NCBI RefSeq assembly: GCF_047948215.1 | Contig: NC_134458.1 | Location: 144,847,036-144,911,035 of the forward strand | Length of the DNA: 64,000 bases | Direction: 5' to 3' | From: Lycorma delicatula | Lineage: Eukaryota; Arthropoda; Insecta; Hemiptera; Fulgoridae | Part shown: piece by piece, positions 11,323-22,794 of the stretch | Position numbering within the stretch: position 1 is the stretch's first letter | Layout of the letters: the number at the start of each line of letters is the position of its first letter | The notes under the pieces: generated by a model | What the model was told of the DNA's origin: nothing | Databases searched by the model: none | Seen by the model: the letters and a program-made list of their open reading frames with translations, nothing else | Translations under genes and position numbers: made by a program

Positions 11323-11585
11323 GTTATAAAAATCGATTGTATTTTTGACAATGTGATTCAACCATTAGATTTAATTGTTTGAGCGCCCGAAGCTTTTATT
11401 ATTCATAAAAATACCATCAAAAATAATTTAAAAAATATATAATTAAAGAAGCAACGAAAAATTATAAAAGATATAAAAAGAGATATACATTAATAATAAA
11501 AAAACTAAAATCCGATTTGTGCAGTCAACTTCTCCATCCACCGACTGACTATTTTTAAATATCACTAGGCAGCTCTCACTGCTAA

Positions 11586-11900
11586 CCCACCGAACGGGTT
11601 GGTGTAATGGTGAACGCGTTTTCACAAATCAGCTGATTTCGAAGTCGAGAGTTCCAACGTTCAAATCCTAGTAAAGGAACAAATCCGCAAAAAAGTAACA
11701 ACGTTTTTACGGATTTGAGTACTAGATCGTAGATACCGGTGTTCTTTGGTGGTTGGATTTCAATTAACCACACATCTCAGAAATGGTCGATCTGAGACTG
11801 TACAAGACTGCACTTCACTTACTCTCATACATTTCATCCTCATTCATCCTCTGAATACTTGACGGTGATTCCCGGAGGTGAAACAGGAAAAAAAGTAAAG
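11586..11900 (+). repeat. tRNA-derived SINE, family A, near full length
   Basis: From CCCACCGAACGGGTTGGTGT (box A side) through AAATCAGCTGATTTCGAAGT, box B (CGTTCAAATCC at about 11658), the body GATACCGGTGTTCTTTGGTG and TTTCAATTAACCACACATCT, to the 3' end TTCCCGGAGGTGAAACAGGA with an A-rich tail. It defines the full family length of about 310 bp. A 63-codon minus frame inside it is not a gene. Confidence 0.9.
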
Positions 11901-11904
11901 TACT

Positions 11905-14900
11905 CACTGTTGTTTTTGTCACGGTAAACCGGTTACAGTTTCGTTGTATTGTATATCTCCTGAATGATATATTGACTGCAAAAACGTCAGTCAAAATAAC
12001 TTTGTGTATCATTATCCTTAAAGACACCCAAGTTTTAGTAGATGCAACAGAGAATCAAATTCTATCAATTTATTTTCTGTCCGAAAACTGAGTTCCTTTC
12101 CACACACTACGCCTAATATCCGAGCAATAAGATAAATAAATATTTTTAAAACTCTATTATGAATTTTTATGAAATAACTTTTTGTTAATGTCATTTAATG
12201 CGCTAAGGAATTGTATGCTGGATTCAATATAACTTAAAACCAGTAAATCGATTAAAATTTTTTTAATAATGATATGATTTTTATTTAACATTGTTTTCTA
12301 CTCTATGCTGATGTCTTAGCAATGTCAAATATCTAACGAACAAATTTTACATTTCAAATCATATATACTGTTTCCATCTGTTTTATATCATGATTTTCGT
12401 AAAATTCCTACATTTTCAGATGTATAGAATTCAATTTATTAATATTTCTTTCAGTGTAAACAAAATTCTATAAAAACTTAACAATAAATTATATCATCTA
12501 TTTAGCTATTCCTATTTTAGTCGCTTATTTTCCTATTTCACTTCATTTTATAAAATATAGAAATAACTGGGAAAAAATGTTTATCTTGTTTTGTGTATAA
12601 AAATATAAGGATAATTAATATAAAATATCTAATTCTGTAACAATTTTAAAAATAACTATACGCGATTTTATTTTATATAATCAAAACATCTTTAAGATAC
12701 TAAAATAAATTAAATTGACTGACAATATTAGGCCGTTATAATATTTAATTTTCTCCAGCAACAACTGGTTCACGGAAAATTATAATTCCTTCATAACAGA
12801 TTAATTTTTTTAGCGTACGAAAAATATCAAATCCTACTGGGATTTGAACTCAGAACCTTCCGGACTTAAGGTTGATAACTTAAGTGGTTTGAACGGAGAG
12901 TACTGAAATTCTAGCCATAAAATTACAATCCAAAGTGTCTTAATTTTAGATTTCAGTGACATTATAATGTATTTTTGCAAGATAGATAATAAGAAAAAAT
13001 ATATATTTTCACAAAAAAATTAATTAATTAAAAAAACAGTTATATTATTTATAAAATTATAAATGGAGTGTCCTACAAAATTATTCAACCCAACAAATAG
13101 AAAATTGTTGATGATTACATAGTTATAAGGGTTCTTACCAGCCTTTATATTTTTTTTAACTTCAATAGTATAACTGTTTCACTTTTCGTATAAAAATTGA
13201 AGTTATACAGGTAAAAAAAAAAAAAAGAAAAAAAAAGAAATCTAATTCTGGATACAAATGACTGTTAAAAATTTAAAAGAATTACAAAAAGTATACTTTG
13301 TTTCGTACAATTAAAATAAAAATATTTGATCAGGTGATTTTATAATGAGAGATAATCTTCTACAGTAATGGTTCACTGGACTACTGGAATGTGTATCATA
13401 TGTCACTTTAAAATTAAAAACATATTATATAAAATATAAACAGCATTATTTTTTTAAAATCATTTTTTAATCTATAGTTAACATAAACTTACTCACCAAT
13501 TTTTTTCGTGAAAATACATACAGTAAGAAAATAAAATCGGGTCATTTATAAATATGTTATTATAATCAATCAGTACAACTAGTGATTTCTACAAACATAA
13601 ATTATTTTTAGAACGTTGAAGACTAATATAAAAAATAATTAGTTGTTTTAAATTAATTATAAACCTCTTTCATTTTTATAAATCGATTTAAAACTAATTT
13701 TTATCGTTTTATCTTAGATAAAACAATAGTTTTAAAGAAGAAAAAAGATGTTAAAAAAAATTTACTCACAGTTTTTTTATTCAATTCGTTGAATTTCTTA
13801 ATATAAACGCAGACAACCATTACATTTTTAGAAAAATCGTATTAAGTTTTTTCACAATGATCTTTGAAAAACGTTTGCAGTAAATCTACATTCGAAGTTT
13901 ACAGTTAATTTCATCCTTTTCTTGTGTTTTCCACCCTTGAAAGAAAAAAAAAATCATGAATTATTAATGTTGTACTGAAAGAAAGTTCATTAATCATTAA
14001 ATTAATTTGAAAAAACAATTCAAACTAGTAAAATTTAAACCATCTTTACAATGATTCTCGATCCATTAGAGTCTTTTTCTATCACCCATCAAATTTACAT
14101 AGAAAATATTTATTATATTTGAAATATAAAAGTACATAAATAAATTACGAAGAATATAATATTTTTATTTCATGCTCTACGTTAATTATAATATTAGCAA
14201 ATAGATATTTTATGACAGTTGGAAAGAGCTTTCAGTATTACATTTGAAGTTCTGCTTGTCACACTCCTATTTACACTAGGTTCATCACAATATTTTATAA
14301 AATAATAATTAATATTCATACTTGTTGTGGGCTGTGTGATTTGGGTATATTTAACGAGTACAAATAATTATTATTGTAATATATATATATATATTTATCT
14401 ATTAATAATAATAGTAATAAATTGTTTCAAAGTTATTGAGTTATCGGTATTCATAATTTTATTGTTATAACTGAAATGACGTATATCTGAATAATAATCA
14501 GTACGTAATATATGATTTAGAGTCCCTCTCCATTCCCATATACAAACATGTTATAATTAATTAAAAAATATCAAGCGTTAATGTGCTTTTGCAGAGTTTT
14601 ACATGAAAAACAAAATTAATCCTTTGAAAAATTATCAAAAAATTTGTGTAGGAATACAACGGGATAAATACTTTACATATAAACAACATTTGTTTTATTG
14701 CCACGCAATACCATTGTATGAAACTTAAGTGATTTGAATCTGCTCAATATTTAGTGAATTAACAAATGTTTATACAAAAAAAAAAACGGACTTTATTTCG
14801 GTTTAATTTTGTTAGATCTTAATAATCTATTAGATTATAATTAGAACTGCAACAGAATTTAAATTCATACGAGAAACATAACCTAGAATTGTGAAGGACA

Positions 14901-14930
14901 TGTTTATCTTTATGTATGTAGAAACAAGAA
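11905..14930. other. AT-rich spacer
   Basis: Long run without genes. The only structured item is a tRNA-like half at about 12834-12890 (listed separately). Poly-A runs occur at 13212-13240 and a short (TA)n at 14380-14392. Confidence 0.55.
12834..12890 (-). repeat. tRNA-like fragment, probable SINE piece
   Basis: On the minus strand, GGTTCTGAGTTCAAATCCC resembles a T-arm with a box B (GTTCAAATCC). Before it is a stretch with internal complementarity (ACTTAAGTTATCAACCTTAA). The acceptor stem does not close and box A is not clear, so it is not called a tRNA gene. Confidence 0.4.
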
Positions 14931-14934
14931 AAAT

Positions 14935-16465
14935 ATGAAAGTAACTTGATATTTATCTATTACTTAGACCCCTATCATTTCTATTTGCAAATTAGTACAA
15001 TATATCGCTTCGTTCAGTCATAATAAGTATTTTTTATATTTTGATAAGAAATATTTTAATTAACAGGCCATTCTTGAGTTTAATAATAATAAAAGTTAAT
15101 TATTTGGGCGATATAAAGAGGTTGAAATAATAGAAATCCATGTTTTAAAATTAAAATCTATTATTTCAACTCCCCTCCATTTCAGAGAATCGACCGCTTT
15201 TTGTTTTAGTTCTGTAATTTCTTTAAAATGAGATATTTTTCGACGTAAAATACAATAAGTATTAAAAAATTGTCTAACCGAGTTCATAACTTCTATTATG
15301 AAAGTAACTTGGTATTTATCTATTACTTAGACCCCTATCATTTCTATTTGCAAATTAGTACAATATATCGCTTCGTTCAGTCATAATAAGTATTTTTTAT
15401 ATTTTGATAAGAAATATTTTAATTAACAGGCCATTCTTGAGTTTAATAATAATAAAAGTTAATTATTTGGGCGATATAAAGAGGTTGAAATAATAGAAAT
15501 CCATGTTTTAAAATTAAAATCTATTATTTCAACTCCCCTCCATTTCAGAGAATCGACCGCTTTTTGTTTTAGTTCTGTAATTTCTTTAAAATGAGATATT
15601 TTTCGACGTAAAATACAATAAGTATTAAAAAATTGTCTAAACGAGTTCATAACTTCTATTATGAAAGTAACTTGGTATTTATCTATTACTTAGACCCCTA
15701 TCATTTCTATTTGCAAATTAGTACAATATATCGCTTCGTTCAGTCATAATAAGTATTTTTTATATTTTGATAAGAAATATTTTAATTAACAGGCCATTCT
15801 TGAGTTTAATAATAATAAAAGTTAATTATTTGGGCGATATAAAGAGGTTGAAATAATAGAAATCCATGTTTTAAAATTAAAATCTATTATTTCAACTCCC
15901 CTCCATTTCAGAGAATCGACCGCTTTTTGTTTTAGTTCTGTAATTTCTTTAAAATGAGATATTTTTCGACGTAAAATACAATAAGTATTAAAAAATTGTC
16001 TAACCGAGTTCATAACTTCTATTATGAAAGTAACTTGGTATTTATCTATTACTTAGACCCCTATCATTTCTATTTGCAAATTAGTACAATATATCGCTTC
16101 GTTCAGTCATAATAAGTATTTTTTATATTTTGATAAGAAATATTTTAATTAACAGGCCATTCTTGAGTTTAATAATAATAAAAGTTAATTATTTGGGCGA
16201 TATAAAGAGGTTGAAATAATAGAAATCCATGTTTTAAAATTAAAATCTATTATTTCAACTCCCCTCCATTTCAGAGAATCGACCGCTTTTTGTTTTAGTT
16301 CTGTAATTTCTTTAAAATGAGATATTTTTCGACGTAAAATACAATAAGTATTAAAAAATTGTCTAAACGAGTTCATAACTTCTATTATGAAAGTAACTTG
16401 GTATTTATATATTACTTAGACCCCTATCATTTCTATTTGCAAATTAGCACAATTAATCGCTTAAT
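14935..16465. repeat. 363-bp tandem repeat array, four units plus a partial fifth
   Basis: Units start at 14935, 15298, 15661, 16024 and 16387 (marker ATGAAAGTAACTTG), exactly 363 bp apart. Units are almost identical. The base at unit offset 343 (15278, 15641, 16004, 16367) alternates C, A, C, A, so the array reads A-B-A-B, as if a 726-bp dimer had doubled. The first unit differs at its left edge (TTGATATT against TTGGTATT). The fifth stops after about 78 bp. Each full unit has a 63-codon minus-strand frame. The copies are too similar for its conservation to mean anything, and no family was recognised. Confidence 0.95.
15121..15170. repeat. Perfect 14-bp inverted repeat inside each 363-bp unit
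   Basis: GTTGAAATAATAGA (15121-15134) is followed after 22 bases by its exact reverse complement TCTATTATTTCAAC (15157-15170). The same hairpin recurs in the other three units, 363, 726 and 1089 bp further on. It could be a structural signal in a satellite or in a transcribed unit. No terminator or RNA family was recognised. Confidence 0.9.
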
Positions 16466-16567
16466 TGTACTTATACGCTTAACTTACCATATACAGGAAG
16501 ACAACTTTTAAAATTTACTCCTACTTTTATGGTAAGATGTATTTACTTTTCAGTATTATTAATATAA

Positions 16568-16634
16568 CCTGCCGGATTGGTCTAATGGTAAAACTCGTCA
16601 TCGTAAATCAGCTGATTTCGAAGTCGATCGTTCA
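16568..16634 (+). repeat. tRNA-derived SINE, family A, 5' fragment
   Basis: CCTGCCGGATTGGTCTAATG and then AAATCAGCTGATTTCGAAGT match the SINE head. The copy breaks off just before box B and runs into A-rich DNA. Confidence 0.75.
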
Positions 16635-16904
16635 TTTTTCTGATCTGATTTTCATAAAAATGAATAAAAATAGAAAAAAAATTGAAGTAAAAAAAAAAAA
16701 ATAATAAAAAATATAAATAAATTAAATGAAATTAAAACAATAAACGATAAAGAAACATTTAAATGTATTAAATCAACATTTAATGGGAAAGAAATTTACC
16801 CAATTTAACAATTATTTAATAAATATTGTATAAAAATGGCTATAAATATAAATAATAAATTAAAAACGGTTTTTAATAGTAACATAGAAAAAAACTATAT
16901 ATAT

Positions 16905-17260
16905 ATATATATTTATGTATAAAACTGTAATGGTATACACAAAATGAAATGTAAATGCAATTCAATATATATTGGACAAACGGGAAGAAAATTAAAATTA
17001 ACATACAACAAACCCATGAGGTCTTTCAAAAATAAAAATAAAAAAAATTCTAATTATGCAACGCATTTAGTAACAGAAGGACATATCCCAATGAAACTGG
17101 GAGAATCAACGAAATTAATTCACAAATGTGTTAAAGGAAGAAGAATGAACATTTTAGAATATCTATAAATCTCTAAATTAAAAAGTAACAATAAAACGAT
17201 GATAAATAAACAATCAATATACAAGCGGATGTCCTTTTCAGGAACCTCAGTTTATTGAAA
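16905..17260 (+). pseudogene. Penelope-like element remnant with GIY-YIG endonuclease domain
   Basis: The frame through 16926-17168 reads CNGIHKMKCKCNSIYIGQTG. This matches the opening of the GIY-YIG nuclease of Penelope-like retroelements: G-I-(Y) then a C-x-C segment, then YIGQTGR. The first motif is GIH where the family has GIY, so a key tyrosine is changed. Further matches are the Arg-rich helix (RSFKNKNKKNSNYATHLV), a HL-x-x-x-GH segment, and GRRMNILEYL, where relatives have KGRKLNxLExFEI. The last part continues past a stop at 17166 (INKQSIYKRMSF). The nuclease is C-terminal in this class, and the reverse transcriptase that should precede it is not recognisable. This is a 5'-truncated, dead copy. 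Confidence 0.75.
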
Positions 17261-17569
17261 GCAGGAAATAGATAAACATAATTAAAAGATAAGTATAACC
17301 ATTAATAACAAATCAACAAGAAGAAGGCCAGATAAGACATGAACCAAATATAGGGAGAGATGTTCAGTAAATGCTATATAAAGATTAACAGAAATATAAA
17401 GTATCAGTACAATAAATTCTAACAATGGAATGGTTCCGAAACGCATCAAAAAGAGATAAAAGAAAGAAGCTAAGAAAGGTAAGCAGTACCAAACATAAAA
17501 ACTGTAGTGATCTTAGTAGAAAAGATCTTAGTAATTATTATCTTAACAACAACAAATTCGAGTCGCTTT

Positions 17570-17705
17570 ATTGGTAGTCACTTTTATTCGAATTTGGATT
17601 TTACTAGATCGTGGTACTGGTGTTCTGTGGCGGTTGGGTTTCAATTAACCACACGTCTCACGAATGGTCAGCCTGAGTTCAAACTACACCTCACTCAAAC
17701 GTCAT
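17570..17705 (+). repeat. tRNA-derived SINE, family A, 3' body fragment
   Basis: It holds ATTCGAATTTGGATTTTACT, GATCGTGGTACTGGTGTTCT, GGGTTTCAATTAACCACACG and a 'gaatggtcagcctgag' segment, the central and 3' body of the SINE without the tRNA head. A second short piece at about 17820-17862 (ACGATACCGTTGGTGTTCTT) repeats part of the same body. Confidence 0.75.
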
Positions 17706-17864
17706 GAACAAGGAATTCAGTTGCCTGCGAGCCCTGAATTCAGAAAGTTACATAGGATATCATGGGACTTACGTAATTTTCATAAAAAAATAGAATAAAT
17801 TATTATCATTTTCAGATATAGGATCAAGATATCAGACACGATACCGTTGGTGTTCTTTAGCTAC

Positions 17865-18200
17865 TATCTCGATCCCTCTCCTTCTTGTAATTTTTTTCCG
17901 ATGAATCGGAGGAACCCCATTTACGGGCAAAGTGTCGGGCTCGCTAACAGGTTCTGCAAGATGTTATTAAGAGTCCGTATGTGTGCCTGCGCCCTACCGA
18001 GTAAACTTCCTATCTCACCGATCCTCCCCTCTCAGGGCCGAACCAGCAATCAAGCATTACTCAGCCCCGAGAGGTGCCTTTGATCTCAAGGGTTCAGGAG
18101 TTCCCGTGCTTCATCACCGCCGCCCATCCATGCAAGCACACACGAACGACGACTCCGCAAGGGGCTGTCCATCTCCCCCTCGCTCACCAGTCTTTTACTT
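17865..18200. other. GC-rich segment of unknown origin
   Basis: It is markedly richer in G and C than the surrounding DNA. It holds three overlapping plus-strand frames of 61-88 codons (17847-18083, 17983-18249, 18074-18259), which are rich in P, S, R and H, as expected from composition alone. It abuts SINE fragments, so it may be part of a composite or a more complex retroelement. I do not recognise a domain on either strand. Confidence 0.4.
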
Positions 18201-18299
18201 CCTTGGTGGGCTTCAGTCCATGTACTTTTCTCTTCTTTTACCTCTTTAGTACATCATGACACAATTTACTACTCGTCTTATCTCCACAGCTATCTTCTA

Positions 18300-20530
18300 G
18301 ATAGCTGTAAAGAATAAGTTTTTGAATCAATCGGTCGTTAATTGATTTTATAATCACATACAGGTCATATTAAAGTATGAAACGGCTTCATAGTTCAAAA
18401 CTCAGGGAGACTAGGAGGAAGAAACGAATACGAATCTACACAGATAAAATAGTTCTACTTTGTTGTGTTTGAAAGTTTTATCCTCCATCTTTGATCTATC
18501 TAAATGAATCAAATCTTTTTTTAACTATGAATTTAGAAATGTGATAACTGATTTTATTATTATTAAAAGTGTTATTTATTATTGTGATTTCCGTTATTAT
18601 TGGTGATTGAGTCATTAAAGGGATTTAAAATTTGTTATTAGAAATAATTCTGAAAGTAATACGAAATAAAAGAAAATTTGCTAAGGAGCGTTTTACCTTA
18701 TTTTATTACTACCAAAGACTTTCTGTTTTCTAAATTTGATTGGTTATATCTCATAGACGAAGCCATTTATCGAGAAATGGAATCGTTTTTCTTGTAAACG
18801 TTTCCATTAAAATCATGTTCCCCTCCCTATTTAAAAGAAAACTATTGATTCAATGTGGTTGATCTAAGATGGCGGACAAAATTTACATCAAAAAGTAGAA
18901 ATTTTGCAACTATGTAAATCTGTACTTGTTCCTATCTCCTATTCCCTCAGTTTTGAAATAATAAGCGTTTCTACACTTTAATATCACTCTGTATGCATTA
19001 ATATCTGATTTTATATATATATATGTATAAAATGTAAAATAGATTATAATAAAACAGATAATTTTCAATGTTTTTTTTTTTTTTTTTTTTTTTTTATAAA
19101 TGAATAAAATGGTTAAACCTAAAGAAACTTTCGCTGTAATTTCCGACAATTTGAATTTTATTTTTGACTTCCTAAAGCGATAACCTTTCGTACTTAAATA
19201 AAACAAACGGATTAATATCTTTATTTGGCGATATATTTTCGAAAAGAATCTTTCCCACATAAAAATTGTTAAAAAATCTCACTTTTTCTGTATAGATTTT
19301 TTACAAGCGTATTACACATTTTAAGTATTTTTTATAATTTCAAAAGTATTTTTTTACAATTTCTTTTAAATGGTACCAAAACAAGGTTTTTCATGTGTAA
19401 CATTAAACAGGATTTTCATGTAAGATTACAAATAATATAAATCAGATTTTAAATGAAAATAAGGTGGTTTAGTGATCGTATTAATGTTGTTAAGTAAACT
19501 ATCAAAAACGACGTATCAAGATTGCGTTAAATTTGATGTTCCCCGGGCGAATTATTCATTCTACTGATCGGTCAATAACAAAACATTATGATCCGTTCGA
19601 ATTTATTTGATATTTTTATTTAAAACTACATTTCCTAAAAAAATATAAAATATTTTAAGTTGTTGAATTAGAGCGGATTAAGATTTAAAAGAATTCTATT
19701 ATCATTGTTGAAAAACTTAATAATCTTTAATGTAGTCAAATGTACTACTAACACGTCATTATTTCTAATATTATTATGTCTTTTATCAGTTAAATTTTTA
19801 ATGTTAGCTCAAATATAAGTAATTTTGAAAATGGTGTTAAACATTTCTCAAAATTTTTTTCGATTTAAATAACAAGAATATTTCAACTTTGAAAAAAGAA
19901 TTCTCGAAATCGGAATACATAATATATTTTTGATTACTTGTAAAGTTTTAAAATTGACAAAAGTTGCTAATCCTGCAGACCTAAACGTTATACCTGCAAC
20001 CAGCATTAAACGGGTAGCTTAAAAGGAACTAAATTTCAGAATAACAATAAATAAGAGACTATATTGAGTTTGATCGAATAAACTTTCAGTCAAACTGTGT
20101 GCAGAGTATATACTAAACTCTGATGACGTTTTCTTTTCATTTAGAATGGTCAAATAACGATTGTCGCAGTGTAGTTTAAATAAGATTTGAATGGCAAGTC
20201 GCATGTGAAAGAATTTTATAACGAACTCTATTCTATTTGACTGTCAATCTACGCCCACTGACATCTGTTAATAAAACGCTGATGAAGTAAAAGAAATTTC
20301 TTCTGCTTTTTAATTTTATTTGAAAAAAGAAATTTTACATCACTGGATGACAGATTATAATAATGCTAATATTATTAATGCGGGTTTCAGCTCTTCTAAT
20401 AAAAAGAAGCCCTACTGAAATTTTTGAGACGAAAATTAAGAGTAAGGTTGGTAGTTTCTTACGTAACGTGAGCTGGGAAATAAGATAAAATAATTCCCAG
20501 AACGGTAACTACAGTAGTTTTTAAGACATC
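18300..20530. other. AT-rich spacer with a poly-T tract
   Basis: There is a poly-T run of about 24 bases at 19072-19095, preceded by a (TA)n stretch near 19013. A 116-codon minus frame (18910-19260) translates the poly-T as polylysine and is rejected. No other feature is supported. Confidence 0.55.
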
Positions 20531-20554
20531 CGACTTAAAACACAAACTTCGATG

Positions 20555-20990
20555 TCGAAAAACAAGTTTTATTTAGGTTTGTAGTACAATAGCTTGTCAG
20601 GTAATCGTGGTGGCCAGTCGATTGTTCCACCACATCCAATTCAGTTTAAGAAATTAGCATTCAAGCAACTAAAGCTTGAATGCTAAGATTTACATTGAAA
20701 AAAAATGGTCCCAGAATTTTGTCATAAATAATGCCACACCAAATATTAATTTGAAATCTATTTTGAAAACTAGTTTCCATAGTACCATGTGAATTGTCTT
20801 CGCTCTATAAATGAATATTTTCAGACATGAAGACGCCGTTTCTCGTAAAAGTGGCTTTATCAGTAAATAAAATTGCATTTATCTTATCAGTGTTGCCTAG
20901 AAGCCAATGACGCAAGATTAACCGCTGGGATAATCAGTTGGCCGCAAATTTTGAACCTTCCGCAAGCGGCAAGGACAAAGATTTTCTTTC
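20555..20990 (-). pseudogene. DDE transposase pseudogene (IS630/Tc1/mariner lineage)
   Basis: Read from 20990 downward: LSQRLILRHWLLGNTDKINA leads into ILFTDKATFTRNGVF, where live relatives have NILFTDEAxFTRxGVFN. The first catalytic Asp is kept but the following Glu is Lys. Next are SFQNRFQINIWCGIIYDKIL and GPFFF (usual form: FQHRFSVNVWCGIIGDxLIGPFFF), with one stop between. After about 50 bases the sequence resumes with GCGGTIDWPPRLPD (usual form GRGGPIxWPPRSPDL). The block that should hold the second Asp is missing and a 13-bp hairpin sits at the junction. The C-terminal part is absent. Both an internal deletion and truncation make it dead. Confidence 0.8.
20654..20686. repeat. Perfect 13-bp hairpin at the transposase deletion junction
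   Basis: TTAGCATTCAAGC (20654-20666), a 7-base loop, then GCTTGAATGCTAA (20674-20686). The arms are exactly complementary. It lies where the second catalytic block of the surrounding transposase should be. Confidence 0.9.
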
Positions 20991-21179
20991 CTTAATATCA
21001 GACGGTATTTTATTATATAAAAATGTAAATATATATATATATACTAGCGGACCCTGTAGACGTTGTTCTGTTCAAACGTTATAAATCCAAAAATTAAAAA
21101 CTTTTTCCAATAAACTATATTGTTTGGACCGTTTTGATGAAAAATATGTAAAAAAAAACGAATTATTTTTAAAATACCT

Positions 21180-22190
21180 GACGCCACCACGCGTACAATT
21201 ATCACAACTCAACCTATGAGATCTTTCAGCGTTTATCGGGAGCTTCAAGTGAATGCTTGTAAGCCGTAGTGCATTCATCCCATATAATAATATTGCATTT
21301 TCTCAAAACTTCAGCCATGCCTGAATGCTTCTTTATGTTACACATTACGTCTGAATTTGTGTGAATGTTCTATGGCAACTTGAATGCTGAATGCGCAGTC
21401 CGCCCCCATCAAGCAAGGTCGCTGCAATGTCTGATGAAGCAATTGCCAACGCAAAAACGTTTCCAAAGTTGCCACTATTTCTCGTTCCTCCATCTGCTCG
21501 ATGTGGTTGTATCTGCGTGTGTTAATTTGTTTCTCCTTATTGCCCATGAAGTAGATTTGCAAACATTTTAGATCAACATCAGGCATTGAGAACAAAGAAC
21601 CGATTTGATGATACACTTGGCCCTGAATCTTAAATGTTGATTCAAAATTACAATCGTCCTAATTCTGAACGATTTTTGTCATTTTTGGAAGCAAGAATTT
21701 TTTTCAAAAACAATTTCGATTGAGATGTGGCTCCAGACAATGTTTTCAATGGTTCTGGCGACGAATTCAATGGTGGAGGTGAAACTTTTCCTGATGCGCG
21801 GCAAAGACCGGCCGATTCACCTTTGTATTTAAATGCATGACAGTGTTGGCATTCTTTGTCCATATTGCCGATGACAATTAGTGCATGTGACGAATAGTCT
21901 ATTTCCGGCTCATATTCGATCGCAAGGCGGTGAAGTGATGCACGTGTCAATGCGCGACGTTCTTGCACGCGCTGTCGATCATGTGCTCTGTGTGCGTCGG
22001 TAACTCGTTGAAATGGTTCTCTTTGTCTCAATGCATTAGCTCAAAGACGTTCATTGTGATGCTCTCGACTTCCATTTACACGTGTGTTTGCAACCTGGTC
22101 TCTTAAATTTACATTGTCGTCAATTGATCTTCTGCCGTTATATTTAACCGACGGTTATGGACTATTTGTGCGTGTACGTCGTAAAATTAA
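21180..22190 (-). pseudogene. Helitron replicase-helicase pseudogene
   Basis: The 127-codon frame 21648-22031 shows an Arg-rich start (RAHDRQRVQERRALTRASLH), then CQHCHAFKYKGESAGLC and SGKVSPPPLNSSPEPLKTL. This is the zinc-binding N-terminal region of Helitron proteins. A frameshift leads into 21338-21616, which has STFKIQGQVYHQIGSLF-type sequence and LKCLQIYFMG. The translation then switches to Pif1-type helicase motifs: ALAIASSDIAATLLDGG (about 21450-21400), TAHSAFKLP, and MAEVLRKCNIIIWDECTTAY with the Walker B Asp-Glu near 21277. The HUH nuclease and tyrosine motifs that should lie between the N-terminus and the helicase are absent, as is the Walker A box. One internal deletion plus several stops and frameshifts make it non-functional. 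Confidence 0.85.
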
Positions 22191-22199
22191 TAATTAGTG

Positions 22200-22790
22200 T
22201 AATAAATAAATTTTGATCCACATCACTGCTAATTTTCACTTAAGATCGTTCTAAAAAAGTACCTCCTACATTTTTTTTATTTAATCATTTTGTAGTTTCA
22301 TAACTATGTGATAGCTTAATTAATCAATTAATAAAAAAATTAAAGCAGTGTAAAAAATAAACGTAGTTAATTTTAGATAATTAAAAATTAAAAACAATTT
22401 TAGAAACATTTTATAAAATTAATCAGCTACAAAAATTATGATTTCAATTTTTTAAATATACTTTAAACTATAATTATTTATAAGTAACTTATGTTTTAAT
22501 TTTATAAATGTTTTAATTTATGTTACAAACTTACATTTTTATTTTCAAAGAGCCGTTCAATACTTCATAAGTTACTTAGAATCAAATGAAAACTGACAAT
22601 TTAAATTTGTAGGTTAAGTTGATTGTTATTGACTGCACGTGTATACATCATTAAAATTCATGAAAAATCATGTAAAATACTCACTGAAATACTGCACCTT
22701 ACAAATTTGCACAATGTATATTTTTTAATTACACTTTAAAACGTTATTTCATTAAATAATAATATAATACAATATTCTCAATAAGGGCTC
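22200..22790. other. AT-rich segment inside the presumed Helitron
   Basis: No coding or repeat feature is visible between the replicase remnant and the subrepeats. It could be non-coding Helitron sequence or a later insertion. Confidence 0.4.
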
Positions 22791-22794
22791 AATT

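Noticed and set aside
15096..16376. Four identical 63-codon proteins on the minus strand as a gene family
   Set aside because: They are the same frame in near-identical tandem DNA units. There is no independent evidence of coding.
14935..16465. CRISPR-like array
   Set aside because: Units are 363 bp and continuous, with no spacers, in a eukaryotic context.
18910..19260. 116-codon minus-strand frame
   Set aside because: It reads a poly-T tract as polylysine and has no domain.
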